From assembly GCA_002449335.1 (NCBI GenBank), contig DKDL01000115.1, positions 1 to 27,814 on the forward strand: DNA of 27,814 nucleotides, in the 5' to 3' direction. The position numbers and the translations under genes are program-made. The notes beneath the pieces are model-generated. The model searched no databases. It was not told where the DNA came from and was given only the letters and a program-made list of their open reading frames with translations. Shown here piece after piece: positions 15,098 to 22,254 of this stretch (its first letter is position 1; each line of letters starts with the position of its first letter). Origin of the DNA: Succinatimonas sp. UBA6849 (GTDB lineage Bacteria; Pseudomonadota; Gammaproteobacteria; Enterobacterales; Succinivibrionaceae).

Positions 15098-16752
15098 TTT
15101 CGAGGATCTTTCGCTCCGTTTTTTTTACAACCATAATTGTTTTAATTTTAGGTCTTGGAGCATCACTTGTTATTTCATCCTATCAGCTTATAAAAGCTGA
15201 TAGTGATGGTCTTATTTCTTTTACAACCAAACTTGAAAATGCCATAAACGAAAATCCGTCTCTTGATTTGACTCTGCTTGCAATCGATGATTACAGAGTA
15301 AATCTTATTCATAAGGATGGATCTGTTTATTATGACTCTATGGTTGATCCTTCAACATTAGAGAATCATTCTGACAGAGATGAGTTCATACAAGCAGAGA
15401 AAACAGGTAAAAGCAGGGTATACAGATATTCTTCAACCTTAGGTCAGAGAACTGTCTACTATGCTGTAAGACTGAACTCCGGTGACGTGCTGCGCTGTGC
15501 CTACACCACCGAGAATATCTTTTCCCAGGCATTATCGTTAGGTCTGCATTTATTCATCATTCTGCTGCTTGCAATTGCAGTATCAGTAATTCTGGCTAAA
15601 AAACTCTCTGCAAAGATTGTAAGCCCAATCAATACAATTGATCTTAACAATCCGACAGAGAACGTGGTTTATGATGAGTTAAAGCCTTTTTTAGAGAGAA
15701 TTGACTCCCATCAGCACCGTATCAAGAAGCTTCTGCGCAAGGTAACTGCGGCTCATTCCCAGATTAAGGTTATGACCTCCTATATGTCTGAGGGCATCAT
15801 CTTTTTGAATAAGAAGGGTGAAGTGATTCTTATTAACCAGAGCGCGCAGTCTATTTTTAATATTGAAGATCCTGAAAAATATAAAGGTGAGAGCTTACTT
15901 AATATCAACCGATCTCCAATCTTCTGCTCAATCTATGAGAAAAGAGAAGAGCTTGAGAGTTTAAAACAGGATATCGAGCTGTCTGGCAAATACTACAAAC
16001 TTATTTTCAACAAGATTTCAGAAAAGGACAAACTCGTAGGTTTCGTACTCTTATTAGTTGATATTACTAAAACTAAGCAGTTGCAGATGCAACGTCAGGA
16101 ATTTGCCTCAAATGTATCTCATGAGTTAAAGACACCTCTACAATCTATCATTGGTAGAGCAGAACTTATTGAAAACGGTATTGTACGTCCTGAGGATTTA
16201 CAGAACTTTGGTAAAAAGATCCGCTCAGAAGGTCAGGCTTTGTTGAACATGATAAACGACATCATGTTCTTATCAAAGGTTGAATCTGGCGTAAAAGCAC
16301 AAAGTGAGCATATAAACTTAAAGTCACTCTCTGAAAGTGTAGTAGATTCTCTAAAAGAGAAAGCTTCTAAAAAGGGCGTAACCCTTGTGCTTGATAGTGA
16401 AGATCTGGAGATGAATTTCGTACGCAGATATATGTCTGAAATTCTCTACAACTTAATTGATAATGCTATTAAATACAACAAAGAAAATGGTATTGTTAAC
16501 TGCAAGATCTTCAGGCAGGAGCACAAGTTCTTTATAGTGGTCAAAGATACCGGTATTGGTATTCCAAAAGAAGATCAGGACAGAATCTTTGAAAGATTTT
16601 TCTGTGTTGACAGAAGTCACTCCAATAAAGATAGTACAGGTTTAGGTCTTACTATCGTAAAACACATCGTTGAAGAGTGTCATGGCTCTATCGATGTTGA
16701 TTCAAAACTAGGTGAAGGCACAACCTTTACTTTAGCTTTTGAGATGGCTTAG
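15094..16752 (+). CDS. phoR: Phosphate sensor histidine kinase
   Basis: A 552-aa membrane kinase. It has a first transmembrane segment (about 8-30), an extracytoplasmic sensor domain of about 115 residues, a second segment (about 148-168), a HAMP-like linker, and a PAS domain (about 225-330). The H-box FASNVSHELKTPLQSIIGRAE (His343), N-box LIDNAIKYN, G1 DTGIGIPKED and G2 STGLGLTIVKHI follow; all catalytic boxes are intact. E. coli PhoR (431 aa) lacks a large periplasmic domain. This long layout is that of Bacillus-type PhoR. The ATGA overlap with phoB indicates coupled translation, making it the last gene of the operon. Confidence 0.92.
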   Translation: MISRIFRSVFFTTIIVLILGLGASLVISSYQLIKADSDGLISFTTKLENAINENPSLDLTLLAIDDYRVNLIHKDGSVYYDSMVDPSTLENHSDRDEFIQAEKTGKSRVYRYSSTLGQRTVYYAVRLNSGDVLRCAYTTENIFSQALSLGLHLFIILLLAIAVSVILAKKLSAKIVSPINTIDLNNPTENVVYDELKPFLERIDSHQHRIKKLLRKVTAAHSQIKVMTSYMSEGIIFLNKKGEVILINQSAQSIFNIEDPEKYKGESLLNINRSPIFCSIYEKREELESLKQDIELSGKYYKLIFNKISEKDKLVGFVLLLVDITKTKQLQMQRQEFASNVSHELKTPLQSIIGRAELIENGIVRPEDLQNFGKKIRSEGQALLNMINDIMFLSKVESGVKAQSEHINLKSLSESVVDSLKEKASKKGVTLVLDSEDLEMNFVRRYMSEILYNLIDNAIKYNKENGIVNCKIFRQEHKFFIVVKDTGIGIPKEDQDRIFERFFCVDRSHSNKDSTGLGLTIVKHIVEECHGSIDVDSKLGEGTTFTLAFEMA

Positions 16753-17202
16753 TTAAAAGCTCTCTTTCTGCAGCATAAGATCCGATCACTGAATTGATTG
16801 AGTCTAATGTAGGAAGGTGAGCTTTTTAAACTAAAGATTCTATTTAATGCATTAGCTTTTCTCTTACTTCAAGACCTTATCAATTTCAATTCAATCTCAT
16901 TCCTTATTGCTAATTGAGCTTCTTCAATTTTTTTTGTTCAGCCCCATTTTCTTTATGATGTCTCAGACCTTGATTTAAATGATATGTCGTAACGAAAAAT
17001 TTTTTTTGTTAGGTGATTTTTAGATATTCCTTATTCTGGAATAATCAATGACTATTGTTAAGACTAAGAGTTATCTTATGTGCTACCGCCAGTTACTTGG
17101 CCACCATGCGCCAAGAGCGCAGGCATAAATGTAAGTGCAAAGCTGATTATTATCTACAAGAAAGTAATTATGTTTCCACAATAGGGAAAGTTGAGGTGTT
17201 AT
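16753..17202. other. Gene-free boundary between the pst-pho operon and the restriction island
   Basis: About 450 AT-rich bases. TTAAAAGCTC right after phoR (16753-16762) could pair with GAGCTTTTTAAA (16819-16830) over a long distance, and AATTGA/TCAATT (16912-16929) followed by T6 forms a weak terminator-like hairpin. Neither is convincing alone. A 52-base patch at about 17081-17132 is clearly richer in G+C (about 58%) than its surroundings and contains CTTGGC-8 nt-GCCAAG (17096-17115). It may be a scar of an older element; no protein family is recognisable. Confidence 0.45.
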
Positions 17203-17589
17203 ATGTCAGATGAAGGTGTAAATTTTTACAAGACTCTAGATGATTTTCTTGATGACATGGATGAAAGACGAAAAGATAAAAATAAATTCGTAGCAATAGA
17301 GTTTGTATACAAAGGTGAGACATACAGAATAAATAATGAATATCTGACTCCAACCTTTGCATATCGAGTCCCAGGTGTGAAGTTTTGGGTTTTTCTGGTT
17401 CATTTTAAGTGGGTAGATGGTTGGTGTGATCCTGATTATGACACTATTGGTCAATACTCCAGCATGGATGAGCTTTTAGAGAAATGCAAAATAGATGGAG
17501 TATTACTCAGAGAAATAATCGTTGATCCTAATACGGAAATAGTAACCCAAGATAACGAGATAGATGTTGACGATCTTGCTAATTTGTAA
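17203..17589 (+). CDS. Hypothetical acidic protein at island edge
   Basis: I do not recognise this 128-aa protein. It is acidic, with no signal peptide or membrane segment, so probably cytoplasmic. The middle is aromatic (EFVYKGETYRI, PGVKFWVFLVHFKWVDGW), suggesting a small beta-rich fold, and the C-terminus is strongly acidic (NEIDVDDLANL). The ATG at 17203 was chosen over an in-frame TTG at 17191 because GAGGTG (17193-17198) lies four bases before it. It is separated from hsdM by about 200 bases with their own candidate control site, so it is probably a single transcription unit. Position suggests an accessory or immunity-type gene, but nothing in the sequence proves that. Confidence 0.7.
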   Translation: MSDEGVNFYKTLDDFLDDMDERRKDKNKFVAIEFVYKGETYRINNEYLTPTFAYRVPGVKFWVFLVHFKWVDGWCDPDYDTIGQYSSMDELLEKCKIDGVLLREIIVDPNTEIVTQDNEIDVDDLANL

Positions 17590-17727
17590 ATTAAAACTTT
17601 ACAACAAGTGTCTAGTTATGGAACGGTAAGAGCATATATTTGGAAATTGTCTTAGGTAAGGCTTTTTGTGTGACCTCTAAAGAATAATAGTTAGGCTCCT
17701 ATTTCAAAAAGTCTTTTACTTCTATAA

Positions 17728-17753
17728 AGTTACAGTTAGATATATTTGTAACT
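17728..17753. promoter_or_regulatory. Inverted repeat in the hsdM promoter region
   Basis: AGTTACA (17728-17734) and TGTAACT (17747-17753) are perfect 7-bp arms around 12 AT-rich bases that include TATATT, a possible -10. It ends 38 bases before the hsdM ATG. It could be the operator of a repressor that delays or tunes expression of the restriction operon; no regulator gene is obvious nearby. Confidence 0.4.
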
Positions 17754-17791
17754 GAAAGATAGATTCAACTCATACTTGTAAAGAGGATAGT

Positions 17792-19360
17792 ATGGAACAG
17801 CTAAATGCAAAGGATTTACAGTCTTCATTATGGGCTGCTGCTGATGAAATGCGTGCCAAAATGACTGCCGATGTTTATAAAGATTATTTATTAGGTTTAA
17901 TCTTCTATAAAAGCTTATCAGATAAGACCTTATATAAAGTTGTCGACCTTTTAGAAGATAGAGTTCCATCCTCTGTTGAAGAAGCTCAAGAAATTTATGA
18001 AAAAGCTCAAGACACTGAGGATTGGAATGATCTTGTAGAAGAGTTAACTAGAGACTTTGGTTGTTGCATTCTTCCAAAATTTACCTTTACAGCTTTCTAC
18101 AACCAGATTAACGATGACAGTTTCCTTTTAGAAAACTTGCACCAAGCATTTAGAGATGTTGAAGTATCTCAGGGTAAGACCTATGAAAACCTATTTGAAG
18201 GTTTTGATATCAATTCAAAAGATCTTGGTAAAACACCACAGGATAGAAATTTGTTAATTTCATCTGTGATTAAAGCTTTAGCTCATATTGATTTTAATAA
18301 GTATGGTGAAGATGCTTTAGGTGATGCGTACGAATACTTGATTGGTCAGTTTGCATCAGAATCAGGTAAGAAAGCTGGCGAGTTTTATACCCCTCAGCAA
18401 GTATCTCAATTAATTGCTAAGATCGTAACTAGTGGCAAAGAGAATAAAGAAGCATTTACTGTGTTTGATCCTTGCTGTGGATCAGGCTCTTTACTATTAC
18501 AGGTTAAAAACTACATTTCTGAAGCTCAATCAAAGCATGTTTACTATCATGGACAAGAAATCGTAAATCAGACTTATAACCTTGCAAGAATGAACATGAT
18601 GCTGCATAAGGTATCTGCTCATTACCAAAGATTGAATAACGGTGATTCACTATCAGCTGATTGGCCTACAGATGAACCTACAAACTTTGATGCTGTAGTT
18701 ATGAACCCCCCATATTCTTTAAAGTGGTCTGCTAATGAGAACTTTATTACTGATCCTCGTTTTGCTCAGTATGAAAAGTTAGCTCCTAAGTCAGCAGCTG
18801 ATTATGCGTTCTTGTTACATGGTTTCTATCATTTAAAGACAGATGGAACCATGGGCATTGTTTTACCTCATGGAGTTCTGTTCAGAGGTAATGCTGAAGG
18901 TGTAATTAGAAAACACTTATTGGAGTCTGGTTCTATTTATGCTGTAATTGGTCTGCCTGCTAACATCTTCTTTAACACCTCAATCCCTACTTGTGTGGTT
19001 ATCTTAAAAAAGAATAACTCTAACCGAGAAGTTCTCTTTATTGATGCATCTAAAGACTTTGTAAAAGAAAAAGCTCGCAATAAATTGTCTGCTGAAAATA
19101 TCGAGAAGATCTTTAATGCTTACAAGGAACGTAAAGATATTGAGAAGTACAGTCACTTAGCTTCATTTGACGAAATTAAAGAAAACGACTTTAACCTCAA
19201 TATCCCAAGATATGTTGATACCTTCGAGGAAGAAGAACCTATCGATCTTGATGAAGTATTTAAAGAATACCAAGATGCTTGCAAGGAAGAATCTGATCTT
19301 AATGAGACCTTAAATGGCTATTTCAAAGAGCTAGGTCTAAACATTAAGCTGGAGGTATAA
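17792..19360 (+). CDS. hsdM: Type I restriction-modification system, DNA methyltransferase subunit
   Basis: A 522-aa N6-adenine methyltransferase subunit that, with HsdS, modifies the recognition site and is also needed for cleavage by HsdR. The N-terminal helical HsdM domain (about 8-160) starts LQSSLWAAADEMRAKM. The catalytic part has GEFYTP (196-201), SAM-binding motif I FDPCCGSGSLL (225-235) and catalytic NPPY (305-308). The C-terminal helices end in an acidic coiled stretch. The length is normal. GAGG before the ATG supports the start. HsdS begins three bases after the stop. Compared with the pst operon, Gln is coded much more often by CAA, supporting separate ancestry. Confidence 0.97.
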   Translation: MEQLNAKDLQSSLWAAADEMRAKMTADVYKDYLLGLIFYKSLSDKTLYKVVDLLEDRVPSSVEEAQEIYEKAQDTEDWNDLVEELTRDFGCCILPKFTFTAFYNQINDDSFLLENLHQAFRDVEVSQGKTYENLFEGFDINSKDLGKTPQDRNLLISSVIKALAHIDFNKYGEDALGDAYEYLIGQFASESGKKAGEFYTPQQVSQLIAKIVTSGKENKEAFTVFDPCCGSGSLLLQVKNYISEAQSKHVYYHGQEIVNQTYNLARMNMMLHKVSAHYQRLNNGDSLSADWPTDEPTNFDAVVMNPPYSLKWSANENFITDPRFAQYEKLAPKSAADYAFLLHGFYHLKTDGTMGIVLPHGVLFRGNAEGVIRKHLLESGSIYAVIGLPANIFFNTSIPTCVVILKKNNSNREVLFIDASKDFVKEKARNKLSAENIEKIFNAYKERKDIEKYSHLASFDEIKENDFNLNIPRYVDTFEEEEPIDLDEVFKEYQDACKEESDLNETLNGYFKELGLNIKLEV

Positions 19361-19363
19361 CTT

Positions 19364-20602
19364 ATGAAAGACGATAAGAAAGTACCTCAATTGAGGTTCC
19401 ATGAATTTACTGACGCTTGGAAACAGCGTAAGTTGTCAAGTTACCTTGATGTTTCATCAGAAAAAAATGTTGACAATTTCTTTTCAAAAGATGACGTACT
19501 ATCTGTGTCTGGAGATTATGGAGTTGTTAATCAAATCGAATTTCAGGGAAGGTCATTTGCGGGAACCTCTGTGTCTAATTATGGAGTTGTTCATACAGGA
19601 AACGTTATTTATACAAAGTCTCCTTTAAAAGCAAATCCTTACGGAATAATAAAGACAAATAAAGGAGAATCTGGAATTGTTTCAACGCTCTACGCCGTAT
19701 ATTCTGTAAAAGAAAACTCTTTTCCTAATTTTATTCAAGATTATTTCGAACTTAATTCTAGACTGAATAATTACCTTCGCCCATTGGTCAACAAAGGTTC
19801 AAAAAATGATATGAAGGTAAGTAATGAAAACGCATTAAAGGGTCTTGTTATATTTCCAGGTCTAGAAGAACAGCGAAAAATAAGTACTTTTTTAGCTCAG
19901 TTGAATAACACAATTACCCTTCAACAGCGTAAGTTAAATTCGCTCCAAAAATTGAAAAAAGGGCTTCTTCAAAAGATGTTCCCTAAAAATGGTGAAAATA
20001 TTCCAGAAATTCGTTTTCCAGAATTTTCGGACGCTTGGAAACAGCGTAAGTTATCTGATATATCAGAAAAAATTACAGAAAAGAATACAGAGTTAAAAGA
20101 GCAAGAGACTTTAACCAATTCTGCTGAGCTTGGTATTATCAGCCAATCAGATTTTTTCGATCATCGCATATCAAATGAGAGCAACATCAATAACTACTAT
20201 GTTGTTAGTCCTAATGATTTTGTCTACAACCCTCGAATTTCAGTTACAGCTCCTGTCGGCCCTATTAACCGCAACAAGCTGAAAAGAACAGGAATTATGT
20301 CTCCTTTATACACCGTTTTTAAAACGCATGATATAGATTGCTCTTTTCTCGAGTTCTTTTTTAAAAGTTCAAGTTGGCACAAATTTATGCATTTTAATGG
20401 AGATTCAGGTGCAAGATCTGATAGATTTTCTATTAAGGACAATGTGTTTTTTACAATGCCAATTTTTGTTCCATCTTTAAGTGAACAAGTAAAAATTGGG
20501 GAACTCCTTTCAAAACTGGACAATACAATTACTCTTCAACAGCGTAAGCTAGAATCCTTGCAAAAGCTGAAGAAAGGTCTGTTACAACAGATGTTCATTT
20601 AG
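19364..20602 (+). CDS. hsdS: Type I restriction-modification system, specificity subunit
   Basis: A 412-aa DNA-recognition subunit with two target-recognition domains, each followed by a conserved helix. The two halves are strikingly parallel: DAWKQRKLS opens each half (residues 17-25 and 223-231), and TITLQQRKL-SLQKLKKGLLQ-MF closes each. The DNA is also repeated almost exactly at these four places, while the recognition domains between them differ. The complete length and two domains indicate a bipartite target sequence; the target cannot be read from the sequence. It lies between hsdM and the inserted three-gene module. No second hsdS or inverted partial copy is present in this window. Confidence 0.96.
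   Translation: MKDDKKVPQLRFHEFTDAWKQRKLSSYLDVSSEKNVDNFFSKDDVLSVSGDYGVVNQIEFQGRSFAGTSVSNYGVVHTGNVIYTKSPLKANPYGIIKTNKGESGIVSTLYAVYSVKENSFPNFIQDYFELNSRLNNYLRPLVNKGSKNDMKVSNENALKGLVIFPGLEEQRKISTFLAQLNNTITLQQRKLNSLQKLKKGLLQKMFPKNGENIPEIRFPEFSDAWKQRKLSDISEKITEKNTELKEQETLTNSAELGIISQSDFFDHRISNESNINNYYVVSPNDFVYNPRISVTAPVGPINRNKLKRTGIMSPLYTVFKTHDIDCSFLEFFFKSSSWHKFMHFNGDSGARSDRFSIKDNVFFTMPIFVPSLSEQVKIGELLSKLDNTITLQQRKLESLQKLKKGLLQQMFI
19412..19434 (+). repeat. hsdS internal repeat A, copy 1
   Basis: A 23-base stretch encoding DAWKQRK, identical to 20030-20052. It marks the start of the first half of hsdS. Confidence 0.9.
19910..19932 (+). repeat. hsdS internal repeat B, copy 1
   Basis: Encodes TITLQQRK in the central conserved helix. 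It matches 20525-20547 with one base difference. The core ACAGCGTAAG also occurs in both copies of repeat A, so this decamer appears four times in the gene. Confidence 0.85.
20030..20052 (+). repeat. hsdS internal repeat A, copy 2
   Basis: Identical to 19412-19434, marking the start of the second half of hsdS. Exact repeats here would allow homologous exchange of recognition domains. Confidence 0.9.
20525..20547 (+). repeat. hsdS internal repeat B, copy 2
   Basis: Second copy of the element at 19910-19932, with one C-to-T change. It lies in the C-terminal conserved helix. Confidence 0.85.
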
Positions 20603-20617
20603 TGAGTTTTGTACAAG

Positions 20618-21265
20618 ATGACAAACATAATTCTCTACCATGGCTCTACTAGTGAACATATCGTGCCTACATATGGTTTAGGTGATGACAAGCATGACTA
20701 CGGTAGAGGCTTTTATTTAACAGCATATCAAGAATTAGCTAAAGAATGGTCTGTATCTAAGCCTGACTATGATCATGGATGGGTTCATGAGTATGAACTG
20801 TGTACTGATGATTTAAAGATTCTTGATTTTACTTCTCTTGGCATCTTGGCTTGGTTAGCAGAGCTAATGAAACATCGAGATGCTGATGAATCAAGACGAT
20901 ATAAAGTTTTATCAGCAAAGTTTATAGAAAAGTATGGAGTTGATACTACATCTTATGATGTTATCAAGGGATGGAGAGCTGATGCTTCATACTTCTATAT
21001 AGCCAAAGAGTTTGTTAGAGATAATATCGATGTTGATATCCTAGAAGAATTGCTGTGTTTAGGCGGTTTAGGAATTCAGATCTGCCTTAAATCAGAGAAA
21101 GCTTTTTCAAATCTTAAAGAAATTGAGACTGGCCTTATCTCTGTCGATTATGCTACCTTCAATGCAAAGTATAATGACAGAGATTCTAAGGCAAGAGAGA
21201 ACATGAGACGCCTTATAAACTCTGAAGCTAATTCAGTAACTAAAGTCTTCAGCTCTCTTCTTTAA
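20618..21265 (+). CDS. DUF3990 protein, predicted ADP-ribosyltransferase-fold effector
   Basis: A 215-aa cytoplasmic protein that I recognise as DUF3990-type. The order of motifs matches ADP-ribosyltransferase folds: LYHGS (Tyr7-His8) on the first strand, DYGRGFYLT (Tyr33) on the second, and GLGIQICLKSEKAF with Gln154 where the third catalytic position is expected, giving an H-Y-Q pattern. Between them lies GWRADASYFYIAKEFV, typical of this DUF3990 subgroup. Modification of a protein or nucleic acid using NAD+ is therefore predicted, not shown. The ATG at 20618 was chosen; an in-frame TTG at 20609 is less likely. It follows hsdS by 15 bases and precedes an unknown gene and a NADAR gene, suggesting toxin-type action. 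Confidence 0.8.
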   Translation: MTNIILYHGSTSEHIVPTYGLGDDKHDYGRGFYLTAYQELAKEWSVSKPDYDHGWVHEYELCTDDLKILDFTSLGILAWLAELMKHRDADESRRYKVLSAKFIEKYGVDTTSYDVIKGWRADASYFYIAKEFVRDNIDVDILEELLCLGGLGIQICLKSEKAFSNLKEIETGLISVDYATFNAKYNDRDSKARENMRRLINSEANSVTKVFSSLL

Positions 21266-21281
21266 ATAAGGAAACATCATC

Positions 21282-21701
21282 ATGCCTGCATATTCAGAAG
21301 CTTATCTTGATGAAGTAGTAGAAACTCAAGGACGGTTGTTTGACTATATAGCTTACAAGTATCCTGATATGGATACCAAAGAGTTTATTGAAAGCTATAT
21401 GAACAGCAAAACTCGTCATTACATCGATGTTTCTCAAGCTTATGTAAGTACTAAAGATTACCTTGAGCTCTTTGAGTATTTCTGCAAAGTTGATAAATAT
21501 CAGTTAAAGAAGGGAAAAGCCTTAGATGGCTTTATGCCTGATTGGATTGGACGCTTCTACGCTTACTATCAATGGTTTTATGATCTACCAAGCTCTGAAG
21601 TGTTAAAAAAAGTTCCATTAGACTTTTTAATTAAAGCTTATCCTGGATTACATGATCTTGATTTAGAACTGGCTGTGAAAAAAGTAGGTATTACTTCATG
21701 A
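21282..21701 (+). CDS. Unrecognised small protein between DUF3990 and NADAR genes
   Basis: A 139-aa protein with no signal peptide or membrane segment that I cannot assign to a named family. It appears all-helical and rich in Tyr, Asp and Lys: YLDEVVETQGRLFDYIAYKY, MDTKEFIESYMNSKTRHYID, DWIGRFYAYYQWFYDLPSSEV and a C-terminal PGLHDLDLELAVKKVG. The aromatic middle could be a protein-binding face. AGGA lies about ten bases before the ATG. It starts 16 bases after the DUF3990 gene and its last four bases overlap the NADAR start, so the three are surely co-translated. The likely role is a partner or neutraliser of the DUF3990 protein, by position only. Confidence 0.8.
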   Translation: MPAYSEAYLDEVVETQGRLFDYIAYKYPDMDTKEFIESYMNSKTRHYIDVSQAYVSTKDYLELFEYFCKVDKYQLKKGKALDGFMPDWIGRFYAYYQWFYDLPSSEVLKKVPLDFLIKAYPGLHDLDLELAVKKVGITS

Positions 21702-22246
21702 AGTTAATTTGTTTTGATAGTCCAAATGGAGCTAATGGTTATTTAAGCAATCGCTACCCATCTTCATTTGCTATAGGAGAGGATGAGTTCTTTTGTGTAG
21801 AACAATTCATGATGTACACAAAAGCACTTACCTTTAATGATGATGACATTGCTGAACAAATTTTAGACTCTGAAGATCCTGATGAAATCAACGAACTTGG
21901 AAGACAAGTTTCAGGTTATGACGATGTAATTTGGAACGGTCTAAGACAGGCTGTGGTTTATGAAGGTTTGAAGGCAAAGTTTGAGCAAGATGATGAGTTA
22001 TGCTCTCGCTTATTATCAACAGATGATGCTCTATTGGCTGAATGTACTGTAAAAGAATATATTTGGGGTATTGGATTATCAATACTCGATGCTAATAGAA
22101 GAGATCTTGATTGTTGGAAAGGTCAAAATCTTTTAGGCTTCTCTTTAATGAGAGTAAGGGAAAGATTGCGAATAGATCATGCTGGTAGCAGATATCATAG
22201 AAGCAATTTAGCTAAAAAGATTGTATATGATTGTTTGAGACATTAG
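21698..22246 (+). CDS. NADAR family protein (YbiA-like)
   Basis: A 182-aa protein of the NADAR (NAD and ADP-ribose) superfamily. Signature stretches are GYLSNRYPSSF (14-24), FFCVEQFMMYTKA (30-43, with conserved Glu35), ILDSEDPDEINELGRQV, YIWGIGLS (121-128), and WKGQNLLGFSLMRVRERL (140-157). Some NADAR proteins remove ADP-ribose from nucleic acid bases and act as antitoxins to DarT-type ADP-ribosyltransferases; others (YbiA/RibX-like) hydrolyse riboflavin intermediates. Next to a DUF3990 protein, the first role is favoured here. It overlaps the upstream gene by ATGA, and hsdR starts eight bases after its stop. The last 20 residues extend beyond the recognisable domain. Confidence 0.88.
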   Translation: MKLICFDSPNGANGYLSNRYPSSFAIGEDEFFCVEQFMMYTKALTFNDDDIAEQILDSEDPDEINELGRQVSGYDDVIWNGLRQAVVYEGLKAKFEQDDELCSRLLSTDDALLAECTVKEYIWGIGLSILDANRRDLDCWKGQNLLGFSLMRVRERLRIDHAGSRYHRSNLAKKIVYDCLRH

Positions 22247-22254
22247 GTTTGAAC

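Noticed and set aside
16753..16830. Long-range TTAAAAGCTC / GAGCTTTTTAAA pairing as the phoR terminator
   Set aside because: The loop is more than 50 bases and the stem is mostly AT, so it does not look like an efficient intrinsic terminator.
22231..22254. Longer hsdR starting at TTG 22231
   Set aside because: It would overlap the NADAR gene by 16 bases and add eight residues before the conserved start; ATG 22255 has a plausible AGG upstream.
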